Shown here piece after piece: positions 1 through 9,590 of a DNA stretch of 10,549 nucleotides. The translations under genes were made by a program, and so were the position numbers. Source of the stretch: Acidobacteriaceae bacterium (GTDB lineage Bacteria; Acidobacteriota; Terriglobia; Terriglobales; Acidobacteriaceae); the NCBI GenBank assembly GCA_030040175.1, contig JASHUF010000489.1, forward strand, positions 1 through 10,549, read 5' to 3'. Below the pieces are notes generated by a model, which was not told the origin of the DNA, searched no databases, and worked only from the letters and a program-made list of their open reading frames with translations. The stretch's first letter is position 1. The number at the start of each line of letters is the position of its first letter.

Positions 1-1004
<1,004 letters not shown>

Positions 1005-1080
1005 GGTTCTCTTCCCCTCGTAACTGCTATGCCGTTTCCGAAAAGGGGCGCCGGCATTCCGGCTCCAGCCCCCAAAAATC

Positions 1081-1183
1081 AGCTGCTAGCTTCTAGCTGC
1101 TAGCTCCCAGCTTCATCCTGCCGCCTGCCTCTATCGTTCGCTCCCCGTTACCAAGCTAGGAGCTAGAGGCTAGAAGCTAGCGG

Positions 1184-1188
<5 letters not shown>
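1081..1188. repeat. Heptad inverted-repeat pair, fusA-tuf gap
   Basis: The left arm (1081-1114) is five tandem 7-bp units beginning AGCT: AGCTGCT, AGCTTCT, AGCTGCT, AGCTCCC, AGCTTCA. The right arm (1154-1188) is AGCTAGG, AGCTAGA, GGCTAGA, AGCTAGC, GGCTATT, which is the reverse complement of the left series in the same order with a few mismatches. A 39-bp loop of unique sequence separates them. The fusA stop codon (1184-1186) is part of the last right-arm unit. In fusA-tuf mRNA the arms could pair into a long hairpin. Confidence 0.9.
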
Positions 1189-3265
<2,077 letters not shown>

Positions 3266-3279
3266 GGCTTCAATTCCTT

Positions 3280-3296
3280 GCGGACATTCTGTCCGC
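3280..3296 (-). promoter_or_regulatory. Hairpin immediately upstream of the fusA ribosome binding site
   Basis: On the minus strand, GCGGAC and GTCCGC flank a 5-nt loop, a perfect 6-bp stem. The next bases are AAGGA, the fusA Shine-Dalgarno (3275-3279). The SD context AGGAATTGA is repeated twice more upstream (plus-strand TCAATTCCT at 3270-3278, 3348-3356 and 3376-3384). The stem may affect initiation or mark an RNA processing point; this is inference. Confidence 0.4.
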
Positions 3297-3306
3297 CGTT
3301 GTCACT

Positions 3307-3435
3307 AGCTGCTAGCTCCTAGCTTCTAGCTTCTAGCTTCTAGCTCTTCAATTCCTGAGCCCGCTTCGAACGGCCTCAATTCCTATTTGAATCGCTGGCC
3401 AGCTAAAAGCTAGAAGCTAGTAGCTGGAAGCTGCT
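3307..3435. repeat. Heptad inverted-repeat pair, rpsG-fusA gap
   Basis: The left arm (3307-3348) has six units: AGCTGCT, AGCTCCT, three consecutive AGCTTCT, and AGCTCTT. The right arm (3401-3435) has five: AGCTAAA, AGCTAGA, AGCTAGT, AGCTGGA, AGCTGCT. The reverse complement of the right arm matches the left arm over about 19 bp with one mismatch. The loop is 52 bp. The right arm ends 3 bp from the rpsG stop codon (3439-3441). This is the longest arm of the three pairs. Confidence 0.9.
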
Positions 3436-3438
3436 TTC

Positions 3439-3918
<480 letters not shown>

Positions 3919-3926
3919 TCAAAAAC

Positions 3927-4038
3927 AGCTACTAGCTTTTAGCTCCTAGCTTCTAGCTCCATTTTGCGGATCGAAACCGCAATCAACCGCTTCAGCAAGA
4001 AAAAGCTAGAAGCTAGGAGCTAGCAGCTAAAAGCTGCT
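3927..4038. repeat. Heptad inverted-repeat pair, rpsL-rpsG gap
   Basis: The left arm (3927-3961) reads AGCTACT, AGCTTTT, AGCTCCT, AGCTTCT, AGCTCCA. The right arm (4004-4038) reads AGCTAGA, AGCTAGG, AGCTAGC, AGCTAAA, AGCTGCT. The two share a perfect 18-bp complementary stretch (AGCTCCTAGCTTCTAGCT and its complement). The loop is 42 bp. The right arm ends 3 bp from the rpsL stop, and the left arm starts 14 bp from the rpsG start, just upstream of its ribosome binding site. Confidence 0.9.
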
Positions 4039-4041
4039 CTT

Positions 4042-4431
4042 CTACTTCTTCGCCGCGCCGCCCTTGGCGCGCTTGGCGCCATATTTCGACCGGCTCTGGT
4101 TGCGGTTGGCCACGCCCACGGAATCGAGGGTGCCGCGAATCACGTGATAGCGCACCCCGGGCAGGTCCTTCACGCGCCCGCCGCGGATGAGCACGATCGA
4201 GTGCTCCTGCAGGTTGTGGCCGATGCCCGGAATATAGGTGGTCACCTCGATGCCGTTGGTCAGGCGCACGCGCGCCACCTTGCGCAGCGCCGAATTCGGC
4301 TTCTTGGGCGTCTGCGTATACACGCGCGTGCACACGCCGCGCCGCTGCGGCGAGGCCTGCAGCGCCGGCGACGCCGTCTTGTAACGCGGGGCCGTGCGCC
4401 CCTTGCGGACAAGCTGATTGAATGTGGGCAA
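4042..4431 (-). CDS. rpsL: 30S ribosomal protein S12
   Basis: S12 sits at the 30S decoding centre and at the subunit interface, where it influences decoding accuracy. The chosen product is 129 residues, close to the family norm of about 123-126. It reads [11 protein letters not shown] at the N-terminus and then has the [12 protein letters not shown] loop (residues 41-52), whose lysines are those associated with streptomycin response and are wild-type here. The [10 protein letters not shown] and KDLPGVRYH loops and a Lys-rich tail follow. The start is TTG (4431-4429), directly before PTFNQ, with a clear AAGGAG (4439-4444) 7 nt upstream. The frame stays open a further 62 codons to 4617, but that extension is not S12-like. 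It is the first gene of the str operon, behind a long leader. Confidence 0.96.
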   Translation of the reverse strand: MPTFNQLVRKGRTAPRYKTASPALQASPQRRGVCTRVYTQTPKKPNSALRKVARVRLTNGIEVTTYIPGIGHNLQEHSIVLIRGGRVKDLPGVRYHVIRGTLDSVGVANRNQSRSKYGAKRAKGGAAKK

Positions 4432-4957
4432 AACCAAACTCCTTGCTGCGTACCGCTTGCAACCCATGCTTTTAAGCCGCGCGCGCCCTTCGGGCCCTTC
4501 TGGTTTTGGACCGGCACATTGGCCCGCGCCCAAACGCACAGAAGCCCAGGTGCTTCGCGTCTGTCTTCGTTCCCGTCTCAGACGAGAAGCGCCGACGGTG
4601 ACCGCGCGTCCTCCCAACGAAATCTGAAGGGAAAAGCCGGCTCCGTTTCGCCGCTTCCGGCCCGCATAGCTCTCCCAGGTGGAGAAACGCGCGGGCGCCG
4701 ATGCGATTCTGTCTCTCGACCCCAGCGACGAAGATCTTCTCGTTCGACCCCACGAACCAGGACCTGTCCGTAGGGAACCCGCGCTGGGGGCCCCGGCTGC
4801 CCTTCCGCAAGAATGGAGCAGTACCCGGGACTTTTTTCACCCGGCTCCGCCGGAGCGGTCGCCTGGCCTGCGGGAACAGCCCTCACTCGTTACCGGATCG
4901 GGCCTCCCGCTTCGCTCCCACACCTACCCTGCACGCGCGGGGGCGTTCTTGCGGAAC
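4432..4957 (-). promoter_or_regulatory. Long structured 5' leader of the str operon (no convincing gene)
   Basis: About 526 nt separate the predicted transcription start (near 4957) from the rpsL TTG. Short open frames here look like GC-rich noise and none resembles a known protein. Possible structures on the minus strand are an 8-bp stem with a TGA triloop (4570-4588), a TTTGG/CCAAA-closed stem-loop (4505-4534), and a GCCGG/CCGGC stem followed by TTTT (4632-4661). Two near-identical 13-mers (plus strand TCGACCCCAGCGA at 4716 and TCGACCCCACGAA at 4744) flank a GAAGATCTTC palindrome. Function is inferred only: autoregulation by a ribosomal protein, attenuation, or a separate small RNA ending near 4632. 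Confidence 0.5.
4632..4661 (-). terminator. Possible attenuator-like hairpin with short U-run in the str leader
   Basis: Read on the minus strand, a GCCGG at 4661-4657 can pair with CCGGC at 4640-4636, followed directly by TTTT (4635-4632) and CCCTT. Alternative internal pairings compete, for example GCCG-GAAG-CGGC. The U-run is short, so this may be a weak terminator, an attenuator, or chance in GC-rich sequence. Confidence 0.3.
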
Positions 4958-4963
4958 CTTTCT

Positions 4964-4992
4964 ACGATAACAAGAAAAGCAGGCAGGGTCAA
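4964..4992 (-). promoter_or_regulatory. Sigma70-type promoter for the str operon
   Basis: On the minus strand, TTGACC (4992-4987) and TATCGT (4969-4964) are separated by exactly 17 nt. This gives 5/6 and 4/6 matches to the consensus hexamers with optimal spacing. It lies just downstream of the lipoprotein gene stop (5031) and is the best promoter upstream of rpsL that I can see. Confidence 0.65.
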
Positions 4993-5030
4993 ACGCGATC
5001 ACCCGCCCCCGGCCCTAATTTTGCAGGCAT

Positions 5031-5606
5031 TTATTGAACCGAGTCGAGCGCCCAGGCGCCGTTTTTCAAAACGAAATTCGCCTCCCGCCGGGTGGTGAGC
5101 GTGTTGCCCGAGTTCTGCGCAATCCGCTGCAAGGGGCCGGGCAGCCCGCTCAAGTCCACGGCCTCGGTAAACGCCACCGTTTTCCCGTTGCCGCTATCCT
5201 CCACGTCGCCGAAGTTCTGTGCCTTCAGATGACTGGCAACCACGGTATTCATGGTCACCGAATAGTTGAGGTCGTTCGGTCCATCTGGCCGCCAAGCGAT
5301 TGTATCTCCACCACTTGCCAGCGTGACGAGCTTTTTCCCATCATCGGTGAGCTTAAAGTCCGCCCAGTAACCATTGGGATATTTTTTGATTCCGGTCCAG
5401 TACTTTGCCGTTATCCCCTCGCGCATGCCCAGATCTTTGACAACGAGGGTGGCGGGTGCGGGCGCGGCCTGGGCATAGCTGGCCTCGATCAAGGCAGTCG
5501 CATTGGCCTGGGTTAGTTGCGGCGCCGACTTGCAACCCGCCGCCAGCACCCCCGCGCAAATAAGTACAACCAGGCTCACTCTTCCCGCATGCACCCCGTT
5601 CTTCAC
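5031..5606 (-). CDS. Putative lipoprotein of unknown function
   Basis: I do not recognise this family. The 191-residue product begins with a short basic n-region (KNGVHAGR), a hydrophobic core (VSLVVLICAGVL) and a lipobox LAAGC at the Cys, so it should be lipidated and anchored on the periplasmic side. The rest is soluble, with an A-rich segment, a central part with KYPNGYWADFKLTDDGKKLV and a C-terminal FVLKNGAWALDSVQ, which resembles small lipoproteins with beta-sheet-rich domains. The chosen GTG (5606-5604) follows a perfect AGGAGG at 5611-5616 with a 4-nt spacing. An ATG at 5621-5619 would add five residues and is nearly as plausible. It has its own promoter (5659-5687) and ends 39 nt before the str operon promoter. 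It is probably monocistronic, although read-through into rpsL is possible since no clear terminator is visible. Confidence 0.8.
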   Translation of the reverse strand: MKNGVHAGRVSLVVLICAGVLAAGCKSAPQLTQANATALIEASYAQAAPAPATLVVKDLGMREGITAKYWTGIKKYPNGYWADFKLTDDGKKLVTLASGGDTIAWRPDGPNDLNYSVTMNTVVASHLKAQNFGDVEDSGNGKTVAFTEAVDLSGLPGPLQRIAQNSGNTLTTRREANFVLKNGAWALDSVQ

Positions 5607-5658
5607 GTTTCCTCCTCTCATGGACGGCGCCTTGGCCCTCAAATTTCTTCGACCCGTC

Positions 5659-5687
5659 ATTTTTCTCCTACTTTCCGCCTCTGTCAA
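5659..5687 (-). promoter_or_regulatory. Sigma70-type promoter for the lipoprotein gene
   Basis: A perfect TTGACA (5687-5682, minus strand) and AAAAAT (5664-5659) lie 17 nt apart. The transcript would start near 5652 and give a leader of about 45 nt with AGGAGG before the GTG. The -10 box is imperfect. Confidence 0.55.
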
Positions 5688-5786
5688 TGGAGTTGAAAGG
5701 AATCCTGCTTACGCCCCCGCCGGTCTGAATCCTGCCGCGCGCAGGCCGAGAGAGAACCCCTTGGATGGTGCGAAGCGAAGAGACCG

Positions 5787-6751
5787 CTACTCGAGGATTC
5801 GGCTCAGGAGCAGGGGAAGAAAGCGTGCTTCGTCCGAATGCAGGCAGACCTCGGCGTTGGGAGCGCCCGCCACCGGCCTCGTGACTCCCGCATCCGTCAC
5901 TTCGAGGCGCATCGGCGTCACCGGACACAGATCGGGCCGCAGCGCGAAGGTCACGGCTAACGGATCATAGAGCGTCGGCTCCGGCCACTCCCGGTCTCCC
6001 GCCCACTGGTGGTAGAGCAGCGTGAGTTGATTGGTCAGCGCCGAGCCGTGTTCGACGATCGCCAGCAGTTCCGGCAGCTTGAGATGCACTTGTGTCGAGT
6101 CGAGCGGCATCAGGAAGACCGGCACGCCCGAGTTGAGCAGCGCCTGTGCACCGGCCGGGTCGTTCCGGACATTCCACTCGGGCTGGGGAGGGGTGTGCGC
6201 ACCCCTGGCCCATCGTAGCCGCGGTAGACGCTCCCGCCCATCATGATCACGCATTTGAGCTTGCGGAAAGTTGCGGGGTCGCGCGCGATCGCCGCCTGCA
6301 CATTCACCGGCGGCCCAATCGAGATCAGCGTGATCTGGCCCGGGTGCGCGCGAATCTGCTGCAGCAGAAAATCCACCGCGCCGGGGTGGGGGTGGTCCGG
6401 CTCCCGGCGCGCGTAGGCGGCCTGCGTAAAGCGACTCGGCGCCGCCGTCTTCACGCCCGCGGCCACGGGAATCCCGGCGCGCCCCACGGCCTCGAGATAG
6501 CGGTCCACCAGCCGCGCGCGCAGCTCGGTGTCGCCAAACTCGGTCGTGATCCCCAGCAGATCGATCTCCGGACTGCGCAGCGCCAGCGCCAGTGCAAAGG
6601 CATCGTCGATGTCGTCGCCGATATCGGTATCGAGAATCGCAAGCTGCGCAGCATTCGCCTGCGGCGACCCCAACTGCCGGGCGCGCAACCAGCCCCGCGC
6701 AGACAGAAGCGCCAGCGCAAGAGCGGCCGCGAGCAGAGCTTTGCGTTGCAT
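5787..6751 (-). pseudogene. Secreted inosine/uridine-type nucleoside hydrolase, frameshifted
   Basis: Nucleoside hydrolases (IunH family) cleave the N-glycosidic bond of nucleosides using a Ca2+-binding Asp cluster. The ATG at 6751-6749 opens an Ala/Leu-rich signal peptide (about residues 1-35). LDTDIGDDIDDAFAL (residues 40-54) follows, a variant of the family's DTDxGxDDAxA metal site, and then LISIGPPVNV and IMMGGSVYRGYDGPG. The frame then breaks. Family-like sequence resumes one frame over as QPEWNVRNDPAGAQALLNSG, and the conserved late motif appears as LYDPLAV near the C-terminus, stop at 5787. One missing base in the C-rich run opposite 6185-6200 explains it; restored, the protein would be about 321 residues, normal for the family. 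It may be a real pseudogene, an assembly error, or rescued by -1 slippage on the C-run. It lies 59 nt after rsmD. TACAAT sits 7 nt before the ATG. Confidence 0.85.
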
Positions 6752-6810
6752 CGGCCTTATTGTAGTCGCGGCTGATGACCGCACCCGGCGTTTCTCAGTG
6801 TCTGCCGCGA

Positions 6811-7371
6811 TCACGTACCCGTATCGATGGCATAGAAGCTCAGCGCCGCGTCGCCCTGCTCCAAAAGCCGCGTGCGTTTGAGCGCTCCGTAGGATTCATC
6901 CAGGCGATCTCTGCGGCGATGCTCGGCCACCACCACCGCATCCGCGGCCAGCAAGTCCACCCGCGGACCGCCGAGAAGTCCCAGCGTCGCCTCATACTCC
7001 CCGGCCGCGTCATACGGCGGATCGAGAAAGACAATGTTCCATGGTCCGGACGCCCGTGCCAGATAGGCCGCCGCGCTCTCCGCGCGCACCCGGACTCCAT
7101 CCTGCGCACCCAGCCGGCGCACGTTGGTCCACAGCACTTCCCGCGCAGCCTGCGCCCGTTCCACACACGTCACCTGCGCCGCCCCGCGGCTCAGCGCTTC
7201 CAGACCCACCGCGCCCGACCCGGCATATAAATCGAGAAACGCCGCGCCATCGATCCGGCCGGCAAGCACGTTGAACAGCGTCTCCCGCAGCCGGTCGCTG
7301 GTCGGCCGGGTCGCCATCCCCCGCGGGCCGGCGAGCACCCGCGAGCGGAATCTTCCCGCAATGATCCGCAT
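6811..7371 (-). CDS. rsmD: 16S rRNA (guanine966-N2)-methyltransferase RsmD
   Basis: RsmD methylates N2 of G966 in helix 31 of 16S rRNA near the P site, using S-adenosylmethionine. The 186-residue product matches the family's size. It opens with MRIIAGRFRSRVL, followed by RPTSDRLRETLFNVL (residues 22-36), the SAM-binding glycine motif DLYAGSGAVGLEALSRGA (47-64), the acidic SAM ribose contact CVER (69-72) and the catalytic LDPPYD (116-121). ATG at 7371-7369 is preceded by GGGGAG close to the start. In many bacteria rsmD sits next to coaD; here the downstream neighbour is the broken nucleoside hydrolase and upstream is a MITE-like repeat 47 bp away. No promoter I would defend is visible between the repeat and the gene. 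The methyltransferase assignment is strong; the exact subfamily rests on remembered similarity. Confidence 0.93.
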   Translation of the reverse strand: MRIIAGRFRSRVLAGPRGMATRPTSDRLRETLFNVLAGRIDGAAFLDLYAGSGAVGLEALSRGAAQVTCVERAQAAREVLWTNVRRLGAQDGVRVRAESAAAYLARASGPWNIVFLDPPYDAAGEYEATLGLLGGPRVDLLAADAVVVAEHRRRDRLDESYGALKRTRLLEQGDAALSFYAIDTGT

Positions 7372-7415
7372 TGCTCCCCAGCATAGCGGACCCGGAGCTC
7401 AGCCTAAGCAAAGGC

Positions 7416-7532
7416 TACGGCATTTTCTGAGTTACTGTGTCCTTTTCATTTCCTCGTAAGGTCGCCGCTCCCTGTTGGTCGCGTCGACTCTGCCTTCCGT
7501 CTTCGGGATACAGCTACTCAGAAAATGCGTTA
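7416..7532 (+). mobile_element. MITE-like element, copy 1, with TA flanks
   Basis: The 113-bp element spans 7418-7530, starting CGGCATTTTCTGAG and ending CTCAGAAAATGCGT. The ends form an imperfect terminal inverted repeat of about 25 bp with 5 mismatches. TA dinucleotides at 7416-7417 and 7531-7532 fit the target duplication used by IS630/Tc1-mariner type transposases. There is no coding capacity. It is identical, in inverse orientation, to 9289-9401. It lies upstream of rsmD and downstream of the binding-protein gene. Confidence 0.85.
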
Positions 7533-7553
7533 AGCCGCGGAGGGCGAGAACGC

Positions 7554-7575
7554 AAAAGGGCACGGTCGGCGACCG
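7554..7575 (-). terminator. Weak candidate terminator after the porin/binding-protein operon
   Basis: Minus-strand CGGTC-GCC-GACCG (7575-7563) forms a 5-bp stem with a 3-nt loop, followed within a few bases by TTTT (7557-7554). The stem is short and the T-run is not adjacent, so this is only a candidate. Confidence 0.3.
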
Positions 7576-7583
7576 CTCGCGTT

Positions 7584-8012
7584 TCACTTCACCGGGAGCA
7601 CCTTCACACCTTCGTGGGGCGTCGCGGTGCTGATGTAGCCAAGGGCGCCCGGCGTCCTGGCCACATAGCTCACCACTGAAGGCTCGTCCCCAAACGTCTG
7701 GGGCATCGTCGCTTGCCCTGAAAACACCAGGTTGCGCCAGCAGACGATCAGACCCACCTGGCTCATTTCCGCTTCGTCCGAAGCAAATGCGGCTTGCGCC
7801 GGTCCCTCCTTGAGGAGAACCGGTTTCACGCGCTCACCGTCGGAAAGGCTGACCGAGGCCCCGGTAAACACGCTGCGTATCTCCTTCTTCGTCACGGCCT
7901 CCGCTTTCACGCCTGGATTCGCAATCATCAAGACCCGGACCTGCGCCCTGAGGCCGGTGGAAGACAACGACAATGCCGCCATGAAGAGAAGCCCATGCGT
8001 TCCGATTTTCAT
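7584..8012 (-). CDS. Small periplasmic PstS-like (phosphate-type) substrate-binding domain protein
   Basis: The 142-residue product has a signal peptide (about residues 1-23, ending LRA) and a single short PBP-like domain. It matches the pattern I know from small phosphate-ABC-type binding proteins: VTKKEIRSVFTG (40-51), a segment SDGERVKPVLLKEG (57-70), CWRNLVFSG (91-99) with the conserved Trp, a Pro at 104, then VVSYVARTPGALGYIS (113-128) and a final VKVLPV. It is about half the size of full PstS, so it is more likely an accessory or sensory binder than a complete transporter component; no permease or ATPase is nearby. ATG at 8012-8010 has an AAGGGAG ribosome binding site about 8 nt upstream. 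It begins 23 nt after the porin stop, so the two are surely co-transcribed. The ligand is unproven. Confidence 0.82.
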   Translation of the reverse strand: MKIGTHGLLFMAALSLSSTGLRAQVRVLMIANPGVKAEAVTKKEIRSVFTGASVSLSDGERVKPVLLKEGPAQAAFASDEAEMSQVGLIVCWRNLVFSGQATMPQTFGDEPSVVSYVARTPGALGYISTATPHEGVKVLPVK

Positions 8013-8035
8013 GCGTCATGCTCCCTTCGCCGGCC

Positions 8036-9184
8036 TCAAAACGAGAAACCGAGTTTGACGACGCCCGCGTTCGTCCGCCGCGCAAAGCCGCTGGGGTTGT
8101 CAAAGGTGTAGAACCCGACCGCATTGCCGTCGATGAAGTGGCCTTCCATCTTCAGGTAGAAATTCACGTTGAAATCGTAGCGGCCCGAAACCACCCAGTC
8201 GCGAAAGTAATTGTCCGGATCGGAGTTATCGTGGCCCGCGTCCAGCAGATGCGTGTAGTAGGCTCCCGCTTCGAGCTTATCGGTAAGGTGATAGCCGCCC
8301 ATCGCGAACCACGCGCGCTGGTCTAAGCCGTCGATTGACGGTCCGGAGCCGGCGATATTCGAGATGTTGTATTCCACCACTTTCGAATACTGTCCCGAAG
8401 TGAAGAACTTTTTGAAGTCATATTGAGCGTAGTACGCCGGCCAGAATGCGGTGGGTTGATTGAATGTGCCGTTGGTCAGGGTTCCGGTGGCGTTGTACAT
8501 CATCAGCGATCCGCCCACCTCCAGCCCCGATACCGGCATGGCCCAGCGCAGATCGAAACCCGGAGTCTTGCCCCCGGGAGGGGTGGTGAAGTTCAATCCC
8601 TCTTCCTTGAAGCTTTCCATGAGGCCGTCGCTCGAGGAGTAGAAGTAGTTTCCGTAGTAGGCGCTGTAACTCATCGTACCCAGATGCTCGCCCAGGGGAA
8701 CCTTGCCATAGGCTTCCGCGCCCATTTGTGCCAGGTCGGTTGCGCGCCAGTCGACGGCATACATGGTCTCCGGCAGCAGTGACCACATATACCCGGGATC
8801 GTAATCCTGGGTGTCGTTGTAGAGACCCCAGCGAATCTTCACCTTCCCTGCGCGCAGACCGAAGTATTGGTTCAAGGCATAATCACCCAGAGCCCAATCG
8901 ACCGAAATGTCATCGCCGCCGAACACGCCCAGGCGGGTGTAATGAAACTGCACCCCGGCGCGCAATCTGTCATTCACCTGGTCGTTCACGTTCAGCGCCG
9001 CTTCGGTCCAGGCCAGGCTTCCGTTGCGCGAATCCATGCTCAGGTAGTTGTTATGGCTCGTGGCGACGAGGGCCTGCGTGGCAAACCCGTGAATTTGCAG
9101 ATTGCCCAGCTCCACGTCGCTTTGCGCGGAACAGAGGCCTGCAACGGCCAGTGCAGCCGCTGCCAGCAGACGCCATCGAAACAT
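8036..9184 (-). CDS. Outer-membrane beta-barrel porin-like protein
   Basis: The 382-residue product has a signal peptide (MFRWRLLAAAALAVAGLCSA, cleaved near residue 20). The mature part starts with LQIHGFATQALVAT, a typical first barrel strand. Alternating aromatic and polar strands follow throughout (for example MSYSAYYGNYFYSS, AWFAMGGYHLTDKLEAGAYYTH, YDFNVNFYLKMEGHF), and the last residue is Phe in VVKLGFSF, the usual signal for outer-membrane insertion. Length suits a 16- to 18-strand monomer. It resembles the porins found beside small PstS-like proteins, but a precise family is not assigned. ATG at 9184-9182 has GGGAGGAG 4 nt upstream. A MITE-like repeat lies about 105 bp upstream and may have displaced or separated promoter elements; no convincing promoter is seen in the 9185-9288 interval. 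It heads a two-gene operon with the binding protein. Confidence 0.87.
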   Translation of the reverse strand: MFRWRLLAAAALAVAGLCSAQSDVELGNLQIHGFATQALVATSHNNYLSMDSRNGSLAWTEAALNVNDQVNDRLRAGVQFHYTRLGVFGGDDISVDWALGDYALNQYFGLRAGKVKIRWGLYNDTQDYDPGYMWSLLPETMYAVDWRATDLAQMGAEAYGKVPLGEHLGTMSYSAYYGNYFYSSSDGLMESFKEEGLNFTTPPGGKTPGFDLRWAMPVSGLEVGGSLMMYNATGTLTNGTFNQPTAFWPAYYAQYDFKKFFTSGQYSKVVEYNISNIAGSGPSIDGLDQRAWFAMGGYHLTDKLEAGAYYTHLLDAGHDNSDPDNYFRDWVVSGRYDFNVNFYLKMEGHFIDGNAVGFYTFDNPSGFARRTNAGVVKLGFSF

Positions 9185-9286
9185 ACGACTCCTCCCGGAG
9201 ATACGCGCGTGCCGCGGCGCACAATGAGAGAAACTTCATGCCAGCGCGTCGTGATTCCGCCAACAAACCCAATGAATCTCTCTCGC

Positions 9287-9403
9287 TAACGCATTTTCTG
9301 AGTAGCTGTATCCCGAAGACGGAAGGCAGAGTCGACGCGACCAACAGGGAGCGGCGACCTTACGAGGAAATGAAAAGGACACAGTAACTCAGAAAATGCC
9401 GTA
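9287..9403 (-). mobile_element. MITE-like element, copy 2 (inverted), with TA flanks
   Basis: The 113-bp element spans 9289-9401 and is the exact reverse complement of 7418-7530 by base-by-base reading. It is flanked by TA at 9287-9288 and 9402-9403. It lies between the divergent porin and site-2-protease-like genes, in a 406-bp intergenic stretch that otherwise shows only a GC-rich hairpin (CCGGCC/GGCCGG, 9512-9538). Identical copies imply recent insertion or gene conversion. Confidence 0.85.
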
Positions 9404-9578
9404 ATCCGCGGCACGGTCCGCCGCCAAAGCAAATTCATCGGCAAGCAGGCCGATTCCCTGCTGGCTGACTCGCTTTAGAACACACGGCGATCCCCTCCCG
9501 CGAGTGCATTGCCGGCCGGGTCCGCGCCGGCGGGCCGGTGCGCACGGCGCCCGCTATTCGCCCGCGGACGCGACCGTC

Positions 9579-9590
9579 TACAATCGTGCT
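9579..9590 (+). promoter_or_regulatory. -10-like TACAAT suggesting leaderless transcription
   Basis: TACAAT (9579-9584) ends 6 nt before the ATG at 9591, so transcription would begin at or next to the A of the start codon. No Shine-Dalgarno sequence is present and the -35 region is poor. Confidence 0.5.

Noticed and set aside
3307..3435. Heptad arrays as a CRISPR array
   Set aside because: Units are 7 bp with no spacers, arms are in opposite orientation, and there are no cas genes.
4432..4617. 62-residue N-terminal extension of S12 (frame open to 4617)
   Set aside because: The extension is Arg-rich and unlike S12. A proper AAGGAG and TTG lie exactly at the family N-terminus.
4640..4957. Possible RNase P RNA, cobalamin riboswitch or other known RNA in the str leader (stretches such as GGGTGAAAAAAGTCCCGGG and GAGACAGAATCG look suggestive)
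   Set aside because: The conserved blocks are in the wrong order or incomplete: there is no CCCGCxACTG box for cobalamin, and no matching P4 strands for RNase P. I cannot support a named RNA.
6190..6205. Programmed -1 frameshift in the nucleoside hydrolase
   Set aside because: No classical X-XXY-YYZ heptamer precedes the hairpin, and the C-run slip site lies after it. Loss of one C is simpler.
7416..9403. Calling 7416-9403 a proven composite transposon
   Set aside because: Each copy has TA on both its inner and outer sides, which fits two separate insertions. No transposase is present, so co-mobilisation is only a possibility.
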